From: an uncultured Fusobacterium sp.
GTDB taxonomy: Bacteria; Fusobacteriota; Fusobacteriia; Fusobacteriales; Fusobacteriaceae
NCBI GenBank assembly: GCA_900542625.1
Contig: UQOH01000024.1
Location: forward strand, 1-25,821
DNA: 25,821 nucleotides
Reading direction: 5' to 3'
The position numbers and the translations under genes are program-made. Position 1 is the first letter of the stretch. Each line of letters starts with the position of its first letter. Below, in pieces: positions 17,612-24,236 of this stretch. Under the pieces are notes generated by a model. The model saw only the letters and a list, made by a program, of their open reading frames with translations, was not told the DNA's origin and did no database searches.

Positions 17612-18535
17612 CTATTTTTTCTTATTCATTAATATGTATTTTATTGCTTCCATTCCTGCTATTGTTCCATCGTTTACAGCTGTTGTAACCTGTCTTACTT
17701 TCTTGCTTCTTACATCTCCCGCTGCAAAAACTCCGTCAATATTTGTTTTCATTCCTTCATCAGTAATGATATATCCCTCTTCATCAAGAGAGGCAACTTC
17801 TCCATAAAGTTCTGCCAGATTCTTTGTTCCAAGATACATAAAAGCATACTGCACAGGATATTCTTTTATCTCATTTTCAACTTTCACAACAGCAAAATCA
17901 AGATATTCACTTCCCTTTAATTCTTGAATTTCAGCATTTGTAATTATCTTAACTTTTTCATTTTCTTTTAATGTTTTTAAAAGTTCAGGCTCACATAAAA
18001 GTTCATTGTCTTTTGTAAATATTAAAATCTCTTTTGAATATTTAGTAAGGAATAAAGCCTCTTCTGCAACTTCATCTCCCTGACCGAACAGAGAAACTGT
18101 CATATTTCTTGTGAAAGCTCCGTCACAAGTAGCACAGTAAGAAACCCCTTTTCCAAGAAATTCTTTTTCACCTGCTATTTTCTTGCCTCCGAACTTTCCT
18201 GTTCCTCCTGCTATTATTACAGATTTTGCCTTTATATTATTTTTATCTGTTTTAACAACTTTTGGATCAGAGTAGATATCCAGTCCTAAAAATGTTGCAT
18301 CTAAAAACTCTGCATTAAATTTTAATGCCTGTTTTTTCATTTCCTCTTGAAGAGCCTTTCCTGTTATCCCCTCTGGAAATCCAGGATAGTTATCCACAAG
18401 GTGTGCCATATATAAACTTCCCATATTTTCTTTTTCTACTATTAAAACTGAAAGGTTAGATCTTCCTGCGTATATTGCTGATGTAAGTCCTGCAGGACCT
18501 CCTCCTATTATTACTAAATCATATATTTTTTCCAT
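17612..18535 (-). CDS. trxB: Thioredoxin reductase-like flavoprotein with CATC redox pair
   Basis: This 307-residue FAD-dependent pyridine nucleotide-disulfide oxidoreductase has the low-molecular-weight TrxB layout: FAD loop GGGPAGLTSAIYAGR (11-25), redox pair Cys134-Ala-Thr-Cys137 followed by Asp138, a second Rossmann loop FGQGDEVAEEA (150-160), and the C-terminal FAD segment VFAAGDVRSKKVRQVTTAVNDG. Expected to reduce thioredoxin. The second nucleotide loop departs from the usual GGGDSA form, and the NADPH-phosphate motif HRRxxxR is replaced by a stretch reading IFTKDNELL. NADPH may therefore not be the donor (NADH or ferredoxin are options). The ATG has AGGAGG on the - strand, 8 bases away. 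It is 22 bases downstream of the metallo-hydrolase gene, in one unit. Confidence 0.88.
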   Translation of the reverse strand: MEKIYDLVIIGGGPAGLTSAIYAGRSNLSVLIVEKENMGSLYMAHLVDNYPGFPEGITGKALQEEMKKQALKFNAEFLDATFLGLDIYSDPKVVKTDKNNIKAKSVIIAGGTGKFGGKKIAGEKEFLGKGVSYCATCDGAFTRNMTVSLFGQGDEVAEEALFLTKYSKEILIFTKDNELLCEPELLKTLKENEKVKIITNAEIQELKGSEYLDFAVVKVENEIKEYPVQYAFMYLGTKNLAELYGEVASLDEEGYIITDEGMKTNIDGVFAAGDVRSKKVRQVTTAVNDGTIAGMEAIKYILMNKKK

Positions 18536-18557
18536 TTCAGCACCTCCTATTTTATGC

Positions 18558-19184
18558 TTAAATTACTCCTACACGAGTTAAAAATACTTTTTCCTCTCCT
18601 ATTGTTGTAGGCTCTGTATGTCCGCTGTAAACCACTGTATCCTCAGGAAGTTTTGCACAAAGTTTTGCAAGGCTTGCAAACAGTTGATTTCCGCTTGCTG
18701 TTGGAAGGTCATATCTTCCAAAACTTCTTCTGAACATAGTATCTCCCGATATAAGCATTTTGCTCTCTTTATTATAGAAACATTTTGAACCTATTGTGTG
18801 TCCCGGAGTATCTATTACTGTAAATTCTCCTACTCTGTCGCCGTTTACAAAAGTTTTAAAACCTCCGTTATAGTGAAACTCTCTTCCGATTATATTTGGA
18901 GCAAGACTTAAATTGTTATTATCAAAAAATTCTTTTTCCTCTTCTCCAATATATACCACAGCATCAGGATACATTGATTTAAGTTTGTTAAGCCCGCAGA
19001 TATGATCTCCATGCCCGTGAGTTAATATTATATATTTTAAATCCAATCCTTCGCTCTCTATTGTTTCTGCTGCTTTATCTAATCTTTCTCCTTCGCAGTC
19101 AAAAAAATATGCCTCTTTTTTATCATTCCATACAAGATAGCAGTTTGTTTGAAATGGTCCTGTATAAAATCTTTTTATATTCAT
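18558..19184 (-). CDS. Metallo-beta-lactamase-fold hydrolase (glyoxalase II-like)
   Basis: The 208-residue protein carries the full metal-binding set of the MBL fold: HGHGDH (His56, His58, Asp60, His61), His129 in DTPGHT, Asp148 in SGDTMF and His189 in SGHTEPT. Length and the RSFGRYDLPTASGNQL segment resemble single-domain YcbL/GloB-like hydrolases, which act on glutathione or other thioesters. The substrate cannot be read from sequence, and Fusobacteria may use other thiols. Start ATG has AGGAGG on the - strand. It lies upstream of trxB in the same direction, so a thiol-redox or detoxification unit is plausible. Confidence 0.88.
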   Translation of the reverse strand: MNIKRFYTGPFQTNCYLVWNDKKEAYFFDCEGERLDKAAETIESEGLDLKYIILTHGHGDHICGLNKLKSMYPDAVVYIGEEEKEFFDNNNLSLAPNIIGREFHYNGGFKTFVNGDRVGEFTVIDTPGHTIGSKCFYNKESKMLISGDTMFRRSFGRYDLPTASGNQLFASLAKLCAKLPEDTVVYSGHTEPTTIGEEKVFLTRVGVI

Positions 19185-19258
19185 TATTATTTCCTCCTGA
19201 TTATTTTAAATCACATCTATAAATTAACATTTTTTACAAAAAAAATAAAGTATTATTA

Positions 19259-19288
19259 TTGTGATTTCTCTAAAAAATATGATAAAAT
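19259..19288 (+). promoter_or_regulatory. Promoter for trmL
   Basis: In the 148-base divergent gap, TTGTGA (19259-19264) and TAAAAT (19283-19288) are 18 bases apart, and TGa directly before the -10 makes it an extended -10. It lies about 45 bases upstream of trmL. No comparably clear promoter was seen for the leftward hydrolase gene in the same gap, though one must be close. Confidence 0.55.
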
Positions 19289-19332
19289 TATCTTTGTGAA
19301 ATATTATTTTATATTTTAAGGAGGAAATAAAA

Positions 19333-19791
19333 ATGAATATAGTTTTATATGAGCCTGAAATTCCTTATAATACAGGAAACATTGGACGTTCTTGTGTTCT
19401 TACAAATACAAAGCTTCATCTTATAAAACCTTTAGGATTTTCTATTGATGAAAAAGAAGTTAAAAGAGCCGGGCTTGACTACTGGCATCTTGTAGATTTA
19501 ACTGTGTGGGAAAGTTTTGAGGATTTTGTTAAGGCTAACCCAGAGGGAAAATTTCATTTTGCTACAACAAAATGCAAAAACAGATATTCTGATGTGAAAT
19601 ATGAAGAGAATGATTTTATAATCTTCGGACCTGAATCAAGAGGACTTCCAAAAGAGATCCTTGAAAAATATGCAGACAACTGCATTACAATTCCTATGAT
19701 TCCAATGGGACGTTCATTAAACCTTTCAAACTCTGCTGCAATTATTTTATATGAGGCACTAAGACAAACAGATTTTTCTTTTGCTGAATAA
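19333..19791 (+). CDS. trmL: tRNA (cytidine/uridine-34 2'-O)-methyltransferase TrmL
   Basis: TrmL is a SPOUT-class methyltransferase that 2'-O-methylates the wobble base of certain leucine tRNAs. The 152-residue protein starts MNIVLYEPEIPYNTGNIGR, and carries AGLDYWHLV, GPESRGLP and IPMIPMGRSLNLSNSAAI, the three SPOUT motifs that form the knotted AdoMet site. Length is normal. ATG 19333 has AAGGAGG upstream at 19319-19325. It is a single-gene unit with its own promoter and terminator. Confidence 0.95.
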   Translation: MNIVLYEPEIPYNTGNIGRSCVLTNTKLHLIKPLGFSIDEKEVKRAGLDYWHLVDLTVWESFEDFVKANPEGKFHFATTKCKNRYSDVKYEENDFIIFGPESRGLPKEILEKYADNCITIPMIPMGRSLNLSNSAAIILYEALRQTDFSFAE

Positions 19792-19804
19792 TATATTAAT
19801 GTAT

Positions 19805-19832
19805 AACCTGCTTTTTTCAAGGTAGGTTTTTT
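19805..19832 (+). terminator. Intrinsic terminator after trmL
   Basis: AACCTGC (19805-19811) pairs with GTAGGTT (19822-19828), seven pairs with one G-T, and TTTTTT (19827-19832) follows. It lies just past the trmL stop. The stem is short but placed as expected. Confidence 0.7.
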
Positions 19833-19880
19833 ATTTATGAAGAATTTTTAAAAATTTTTTATAAATATTCAAAAAAAGTC

Positions 19881-19932
19881 TTGTCAGATTAAAAAACATA
19901 TGTTATATTACTACTGTTATTATTACATATGT
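19881..19932 (+). promoter_or_regulatory. FadL-channel promoter with two ACATATGT operators
   Basis: TTGTCA (19881-19886), a 17-base spacer and TATATT (19904-19909) form a strong promoter for the FadL-like gene. The palindrome ACATATGT at 19896-19903 fills the spacer next to the -10, and a second copy at 19925-19932 lies just past the expected start of transcription. The copies are 29 bases apart. This is a classic repression layout. The same 8-mer is paired in the promoter region of the flavoenzyme gene at 22337, and a TetR-family gene lies between, so the TetR protein is the likely ligand (inference). Confidence 0.75.
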
Positions 19933-19959
19933 TATTTTATCGGGGAGGATATTATAAAA

Positions 19960-21375
19960 ATGAATTTAAGAAAATTTGGATTAATGACTTTAATAGCAGC
20001 TATGGGAACTACTGCATTTGGTGCTTCTATAGACCACATTCAAAACTATACTGCAGAATATAACGCAAACATGGCACAACAAGGAGCAATCAGTCCTACA
20101 ACATCTGTTTACTACAACCCAGCAGGGCTTATGAGATTACAAAATGGAACATACTTCACTGGAGGAGTTCAAATTGCATTTGGAAAAGAAACAATGAAAT
20201 ATGACACTAAAGGAAACAAACTTGCTCCTTCTAGTTCAAATGATTATGATGCAGATTTATTAGCACCAATTCCTAACTTTGCTTTAATTAAAAAAGATGA
20301 TGACAGAGCATATTTTTGGACATTTGGAGGAATTGCTGGTGGAGGAGAACTTGAATATAAAGATGGATTTGCAGGTTTAAAAGTATTAGAGGATGCTATC
20401 CCTGGTATGACTCATGGTCTTTTGAGTGCAAAAGATAATGGTTCTTCTGCAACAGGAGAAAATATGTATGGGCAGACTACTCTTGGTATGGCTTGGAAAG
20501 TAAATGATAAATTATCACTTTCTGCAGCAGGTAGAGTTGTATATGGTTGGAGAAATCTGAAAGCTGATTTAGATGCAACGTTAGATGGTAAAATTCCTGT
20601 ACCTGGTCCTGATGGAAAGCCTACTGGAAAATTTATTGATATTTCTAATCAAAGAATTACTGCAAGTATTGACTCTGAAAGAACTGCATGGGGATTTGGA
20701 GGACAGTTTGGTTTAAACTATGCTCCAAATGATACATGGAACATTGGTATGAGATATGATACAAAAATAGAAATGGAATTTGAAGCCGATGCTACTTCTA
20801 GAAGAGTACAAACAGGAAAGCCATATTTTCCTTTTGAAGGTTTAGGTTTTGAACAATTTTTCCCTCAATATGCTGACGGAGCAAAATACAGAAGAGATCT
20901 TCCTGCTATCTTTGCAATAGGAGCATCTCAAAAAATTACAGACAGATGGACAATGTTCTATGGAGCAAACTATTATTTCAATGAATCTGCTAAAATAGAT
21001 AAAGATGTTGTTTATGTAAATCCTGTGGGTGGAAAAAAAGAAACTGGACTTGAATATGACAACGGTTGGGAAATCTCTGTTGGTACAGAATATTGGTTAA
21101 ACGAAAAATGGGCTGTACTTGGAGGAGTTAACTATGCTAAAACTGGAGCAAAAACTGAATCATACTCTGACGTAGAATTTGCTATTGACTCTATATTAGT
21201 AGGTATGGGGGTTAAATACAGACCTGATGAAGATACTGAATGGGTAGTATCAACAAGCCATTATTTCTATGAAGAAAGCGATGGAAACTTTGCAACTAAA
21301 TATGCTGGAGCTAATACTCAAAGCTACGACAAAAATATTTCTTCTATCGGATTCAGCTATACTAAAAAATTCTAA
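19960..21375 (+). CDS. FadL/OmpP1-type outer-membrane channel
   Basis: The 471-residue protein has a signal peptide (residues 1-22, KFGLMTLIAAMGTTAFGA with cleavage after GA) and then the FadL-type N-terminal region with SVYYNPAGLMRL, the NPAG motif of this family. Many alternating beta strands follow, and the last residue is phenylalanine (IGFSYTKKF), the usual outer-membrane assembly signal. FadL channels move long-chain fatty acids or other hydrophobic compounds across the outer membrane; which one cannot be read here. I chose ATG 19960 because CGGGGAGG (19941-19948) precedes it and the signal peptide then starts normally. An ATG at 19900 would lie inside the promoter. The gene is followed by a TetR-family regulator with no strong terminator between, so they may be cotranscribed. 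Confidence 0.92.
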   Translation: MNLRKFGLMTLIAAMGTTAFGASIDHIQNYTAEYNANMAQQGAISPTTSVYYNPAGLMRLQNGTYFTGGVQIAFGKETMKYDTKGNKLAPSSSNDYDADLLAPIPNFALIKKDDDRAYFWTFGGIAGGGELEYKDGFAGLKVLEDAIPGMTHGLLSAKDNGSSATGENMYGQTTLGMAWKVNDKLSLSAAGRVVYGWRNLKADLDATLDGKIPVPGPDGKPTGKFIDISNQRITASIDSERTAWGFGGQFGLNYAPNDTWNIGMRYDTKIEMEFEADATSRRVQTGKPYFPFEGLGFEQFFPQYADGAKYRRDLPAIFAIGASQKITDRWTMFYGANYYFNESAKIDKDVVYVNPVGGKKETGLEYDNGWEISVGTEYWLNEKWAVLGGVNYAKTGAKTESYSDVEFAIDSILVGMGVKYRPDEDTEWVVSTSHYFYEESDGNFATKYAGANTQSYDKNISSIGFSYTKKF

Positions 21376-21382
21376 GAATTTG

Positions 21383-21413
21383 TGATATAATATAAAACAA
21401 AAATAGTTTTATA
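21383..21413 (+). promoter_or_regulatory. Possible tetR promoter and adjoining inverted repeat
   Basis: TGaTATAAT (21383-21391) is an extended -10 straight after the channel gene, with no good -35. It is followed by an inverted repeat TATAAAAC/GTTTTATA (21391-21398, 21406-21413). The repeat could be an operator for self-control or a weak hairpin. It does not contain ACATATGT. Confidence 0.4.
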
Positions 21414-21433
21414 ACAATCGGAGGTAAACTTAT

Positions 21434-22000
21434 ATGCCTAAAAAAGCTGTCTTTTCAAAAGAACAAATATTTCAACAGGCATTTGCTCTTTTTGAAAATG
21501 AAGGTCTTGAAGTAATTACAGCAAGAAATGTAGGAAAAGCTCTTAATTCTTCTCCTGCACCAATATATGCTCACTATGCTTCTATCACAGATCTTAAAAT
21601 GGAACTTATATCTGTAGCTAAAAACAGATTTCTTGAATATGTTCAAAAGCCTGTTACAGATATGATATATTTAAATATTGGAATTGGTATCTGTACTTTT
21701 GCCAGAGAAAACAAAAAACTTTTCTCATCTATTTTCTTAAGAGAGCAGTCGTTTTCTGACTTAATCAGAGAGTTCAGAGATGCTATCAGAGTAGAAATGG
21801 GAAAAGATAAAAGATTTGATCATCTTTCTGAAGAGTTTAAAGATATGCTGTTCTTTGACTGCTGGACTTATGCACACGGGTTAGCAACTCTGATTGCCAC
21901 AGGTTTCTTTGCTCCTGATGACGAATATATAAAAGAAAGACTAATGGCAGGAGCTGCCACAATGCTTTACAAAAGACTTGAAGACTATAATAAAAAATAA
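21434..22000 (+). CDS. TetR/AcrR-family transcriptional regulator
   Basis: The 188-residue protein has a TetR-type N-terminal DNA-binding domain: helix SKEQIFQQAFALFENEGLE, then the helix-turn-helix around residues 27-48 (ITARNVGKALNSSPAPIYAHY), with the usual tyrosine-containing recognition end (PIYAHYASITDL). The C-terminal helical part would bind a ligand and dimerise. ATG 21434 has CGGAGG at 21419-21424. Flanked by a FadL-type channel gene and a FabK/NPD-type flavoenzyme gene whose promoters share paired ACATATGT palindromes, it is the natural candidate repressor. An acyl-CoA, acyl-ACP or free fatty acid ligand is plausible but not shown. The gene ends before a long AT-rich hairpin. Confidence 0.9.
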   Translation: MPKKAVFSKEQIFQQAFALFENEGLEVITARNVGKALNSSPAPIYAHYASITDLKMELISVAKNRFLEYVQKPVTDMIYLNIGIGICTFARENKKLFSSIFLREQSFSDLIREFRDAIRVEMGKDKRFDHLSEEFKDMLFFDCWTYAHGLATLIATGFFAPDDEYIKERLMAGAATMLYKRLEDYNKK

Positions 22001-22025
22001 AGCAGCCTAAAACAGCTGTAAATAT

Positions 22026-22079
22026 AAACCTAAGAAAAATTATCGAGATTAAAAATATTTTTCTTAGGTTTTTTATTTT
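22026..22079 (+). terminator. Hairpin terminator after the TetR gene
   Basis: A perfect 15-base stem, AAACCTAAGAAAAAT (22026-22040) with its complement (22057-22071), encloses a 16-base loop and is followed by TTTATTTT. It is AT-rich but long, and lies 26 bases past the regulator gene. Its loop and right arm contain an 18-base sequence also found in the element at 9479-9726. Confidence 0.65.
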
Positions 22080-22113
22080 AACTTTAAAAATTTTTCTTAG
22101 GTTTTTATTTTAA
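22057..22113 (+). repeat. Direct repeat of the terminator right arm
   Basis: Copy 1 (22057-22081) and copy 2 (22090-22113) share the core ATTTTTCTTAGGTTTTT followed by ATTTTAA, and differ only in a T-run of six versus five. Both can pair with the single left arm at 22026-22040, so two alternative hairpins exist. It is probably a local duplication of a terminator half. Confidence 0.75.
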
Positions 22114-22194
22114 TAACAAAATATGCTGTTTTTCCCCTCTCTTTCCCTCTTCTTTTTAATTTTTTTCATATTTTTTTGATGAATTTTATATTTT

Positions 22195-22311
22195 ATAACA
22201 ATGTTATTTATCATAAATTAAATTGAACTTTTTTGAATTTCCATGTTTTTTAAAAAACATATGTAATTTTATTCTTTCTTTTATTTCATAACAGTGTTAT
22301 AATACATATGT
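22195..22311 (+). promoter_or_regulatory. Flavoenzyme promoter with two kinds of paired palindromes
   Basis: The gene-free stretch 22001-22336 ends in a control region. TGtTATAAT (22295-22303) is an extended -10, with only a poor -35. ACATATGT occurs at 22257-22264 and again at 22304-22311, directly after the -10 where transcription should begin. A second motif, ATAACA-N-TGTTAT, occurs at 22195-22207 and 22288-22300, the latter overlapping the -10. The ACATATGT copies are 47 bases apart. The ribosome binding site AGGGAGG follows at 22322-22328. Regulation by the neighbouring TetR protein is inferred; two different regulators are possible. Confidence 0.7.
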
Positions 22312-22336
22312 AATTATAATAAAGGGAGGTAGAAAA

Positions 22337-23308
22337 ATGTTGAATATAAACGGATTAAAAATAAATATTCCTATCATTCAGGGAGGAATGGCTATCAGAT
22401 GTTCTATGGCAAAACTTGCAGCAGCTGTAGCTAACGAAGGAGGAATTGGAGTTATTGCAGGGACTGCCCTTCCATTGGAAGAACTTAGAGCAGAGATAAG
22501 AAAAGCAAGAGAGCTTATTACAAACAAAGGAGGAGCTCTTGGTGTAAATATTATGTTTGCTGTCACTAACTTTGCAGACCTTGTTAATGTATGTATTGAA
22601 GAAAAAGTTGACGTTATTATCTGCGGAGCAGGTTTCTCAAGAGATATATTCTCTATGGTAAAAGGTACAGGAGTTAAACTTTTCCCTATTGTTTCATCTT
22701 TAAAACTTGCCAAAATTTCTGAAAAACTTGGTGCAGATGCCATTGTTGTTGAGGGAGGAAATGCAGGAGGACATCTTGGAACAGATCTTGATTCATGGGA
22801 TATAATGGAAGAGATAACAAAAGGAGTCAACCTTCCTGTTTTCGGAGCAGGCGGAGTTATCACTCCTGAAGATGCAGAAAAAATGCTTTCACTTGGAACT
22901 GTGGGTGTACAGATGGGAAGTCGTTTTGTAGCCACTCATGAGTGCGATGTAAGCGATACATTTAAGAATATGTATGTTAACTGCAAGAAAGGTGACATAG
23001 TTAAAATTATGAGCTCTGTAGGGCTTCCTGCAAATGCTATTGTCAGCCCATATGTAAACAGACTTCTTGCTGAAGAAAATCTTACTCCAAAAACTTGTAC
23101 AGGATGCTTAAAACACTGCAAAAGAAATTTCTGTGTAAGCGGAAGACTTATTGACGGACACAAAGGGGATTATGAAAATGGTATTTTCTTTGCAGGAAGA
23201 GATGCTTGGAAAATCAATGATATTGTAAGTGTGCATGAAATATTTGAAAGATTTGCTCCGGTTTTTCAAAAAAAAAGTTCTGAAGATAATCTAAAGCATA
23301 CAGCATAA
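22337..23308 (+). CDS. FabK/nitronate monooxygenase-family FMN enzyme
   Basis: The 323-residue protein is a TIM-barrel flavoenzyme of the 2-nitropropane dioxygenase/FabK family (COG2070 type). Seen in sequence: the N-terminal PIIQGGMAIRCS, GGIGVIAG, GVNIMFAV, VEGGNAGGHLGTD (the catalytic-histidine region of the family), FGAGGVITPEDAEKMLSLG and VQMGSRFVATHE, which bind FMN phosphate. Family members include enoyl-ACP reductase II (FabK) and nitronate monooxygenase, and I cannot separate them by eye. The C-terminal third has a cysteine cluster, Cys254-x2-Cys257-x3-Cys261-x4-Cys266, which classic FabK lacks, and then GDYENGIFFAGRDAW. ATG 22337 has a strong AGGGAGG. Link to the FadL channel through shared operators suggests lipid metabolism. 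Confidence 0.85.
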   Translation: MLNINGLKINIPIIQGGMAIRCSMAKLAAAVANEGGIGVIAGTALPLEELRAEIRKARELITNKGGALGVNIMFAVTNFADLVNVCIEEKVDVIICGAGFSRDIFSMVKGTGVKLFPIVSSLKLAKISEKLGADAIVVEGGNAGGHLGTDLDSWDIMEEITKGVNLPVFGAGGVITPEDAEKMLSLGTVGVQMGSRFVATHECDVSDTFKNMYVNCKKGDIVKIMSSVGLPANAIVSPYVNRLLAEENLTPKTCTGCLKHCKRNFCVSGRLIDGHKGDYENGIFFAGRDAWKINDIVSVHEIFERFAPVFQKKSSEDNLKHTA

Positions 23309-23352
23309 ACATATTACTCTCAAAAAATTTTTTATCAATTATATAAAAAAAT

Positions 23353-23380
23353 TTGAAAATTTGTTAAAAAATGATATAAT
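23353..23380 (+). promoter_or_regulatory. purC promoter
   Basis: TTGAAA (23353-23358), a 16-base spacer and TATAAT (23375-23380), with TGa just before the -10, form a strong promoter. Transcription should start near 23387, leaving a leader of about 118 bases before purC. Confidence 0.75.
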
Positions 23381-23386
23381 ACCACA

Positions 23387-23504
23387 TATAGAGTTACTGA
23401 AAGCAATCACAAAAGAAACACCGCTTATTTTTGTACAGTTTCAGAATATGAAACTGTTAGTATTCCAGCCAATAATTTTATATTTTATATAATGGAGGAA
23501 AAAA
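23387..23504 (+). promoter_or_regulatory. purC 5' leader with a perfect hairpin
   Basis: The predicted leader contains a 9-base perfect stem, ACAGTTTCA (23435-23443) with its complement (23449-23457) and loop GAATA. A weaker AAGC/GCTT pairing lies upstream (about 23401-23426). There is no T-run after the hairpin, so it is not an intrinsic terminator. I cannot match it to the purine, PRPP or ZTP riboswitch consensus by eye. The ribosome binding site GGAGG (23492-23496) is unpaired in this reading. Confidence 0.45.
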
Positions 23505-24185
23505 ATGGAGAAAGTTTATCAAGGAAAAACAAAGAATGTCTACAAATTAGAGAATGGAAATTTCTTACTTGAATTTAAAGACGACTGTACTGGTAAAGAC
23601 GGGGTATTTGATCCAGGTGAAAACTCAGTTGGTCTTACAATTGAAGGTATTGGAAAAGCAAATCTTAAAATGTCTGAATATTTCTTTGAAATCCTTAACA
23701 ATGAAGGTGTAAAAACTCATTACATTTCTGCTGACTTAGACAAAGGAACAATGGAAGTTGTGCCTGCAAAACCTTTTGGAAAAGGTTTAGAAGTAATCTG
23801 CCGTTTAAGAGCAGTAGGAAGTTTCTATCGTCGTTATGCTGATTATGTAGAGGAGGCAGCTGTTCTTCCTACATATGTAGAAACAACATTTAAAAATGAC
23901 GAACTTTGTGATCCATTAGTAACAAAAGATGGTTTAGTAGTATTAGGTGTTATGACTGCTGAGCAATATGACTCTATGAAAGAAAGAACTCAAAAAATAA
24001 CTGAGGTTGTAAGAAGAGAACTTGCTAAAAAAGGTCTTGACCTTTATGATATTAAATTTGAATTTGGTATCGACAATGATGGAGAAGTTATCTTAATAGA
24101 TGAAATCGCATCTGGAAACATGAGAGTATACAAAGATGGTGTTTATGTAAGCCCTATGGACTTAACAGAAATGTTCTTTGCTTAA
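23505..24185 (+). CDS. purC: SAICAR synthetase PurC
   Basis: PurC couples CAIR and aspartate using ATP in de novo purine synthesis. The 226-residue protein begins EKVYQGKTKNVYKLENGNFLL, the ATP-binding beta-hairpin region of the SAICAR synthetase fold. It carries DDCTGKDGVFDPGENS, VICRLRAVGSFYRR (equivalent to the VRNRAAGS substrate loop), ELCDPLV, KFEFGIDNDGEVILIDEIASGNMRVYKDG. It is the clostridial-looking subtype and slightly shorter than the E. coli enzyme, mainly at the C-terminus. It stands alone here with its own promoter, leader and terminator, and no other purine gene is adjacent. An ACATATGT inside the gene (23871-23878) encodes part of PTYV and is probably coincidence. Confidence 0.92.
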   Translation: MEKVYQGKTKNVYKLENGNFLLEFKDDCTGKDGVFDPGENSVGLTIEGIGKANLKMSEYFFEILNNEGVKTHYISADLDKGTMEVVPAKPFGKGLEVICRLRAVGSFYRRYADYVEEAAVLPTYVETTFKNDELCDPLVTKDGLVVLGVMTAEQYDSMKERTQKITEVVRRELAKKGLDLYDIKFEFGIDNDGEVILIDEIASGNMRVYKDGVYVSPMDLTEMFFA

Positions 24186-24204
24186 TCAAATAAATAAAAA
24201 AATT

Positions 24205-24235
24205 AAAGCAGAAGTTTTTACGCTTCTGCTTTTTT
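24205..24235. terminator. Bidirectional terminator between purC and the OLD-like gene
   Basis: AAAGCAGAAG (24205-24214) pairs perfectly with 24223-24232 across an 8-base loop, and TTTTTT ends the run at 24235. The other strand ends in a T-rich run also. It serves purC and the convergent - strand gene. Confidence 0.92.
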
Positions 24236-24236
24236 A

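Noticed and set aside
19900..19959. Upstream extension of the FadL-type gene from ATG 19900
   Set aside because: It would translate through the promoter -10 and operator, giving a tyrosine-rich stretch unlike a signal peptide. ATG 19960 has a good ribosome binding site and a normal signal peptide.
22378..22935. Long antisense frames, for example opposite the flavoenzyme gene, smc and hslU
   Set aside because: They are mirror frames of well-identified genes, with low-complexity composition and no ribosome binding site or family motif.
23387..23504. Purine, PRPP or ZTP riboswitch call for the purC leader
   Set aside because: I cannot see the conserved core bases of these classes. Only the hairpin is supported.
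23871..23878. A fifth ACATATGT, inside purC
   Set aside because: It is in coding sequence, single, and encodes part of PTYV. At this base composition about one chance copy per window is expected by a rough estimate, so I do not treat it as an operator.
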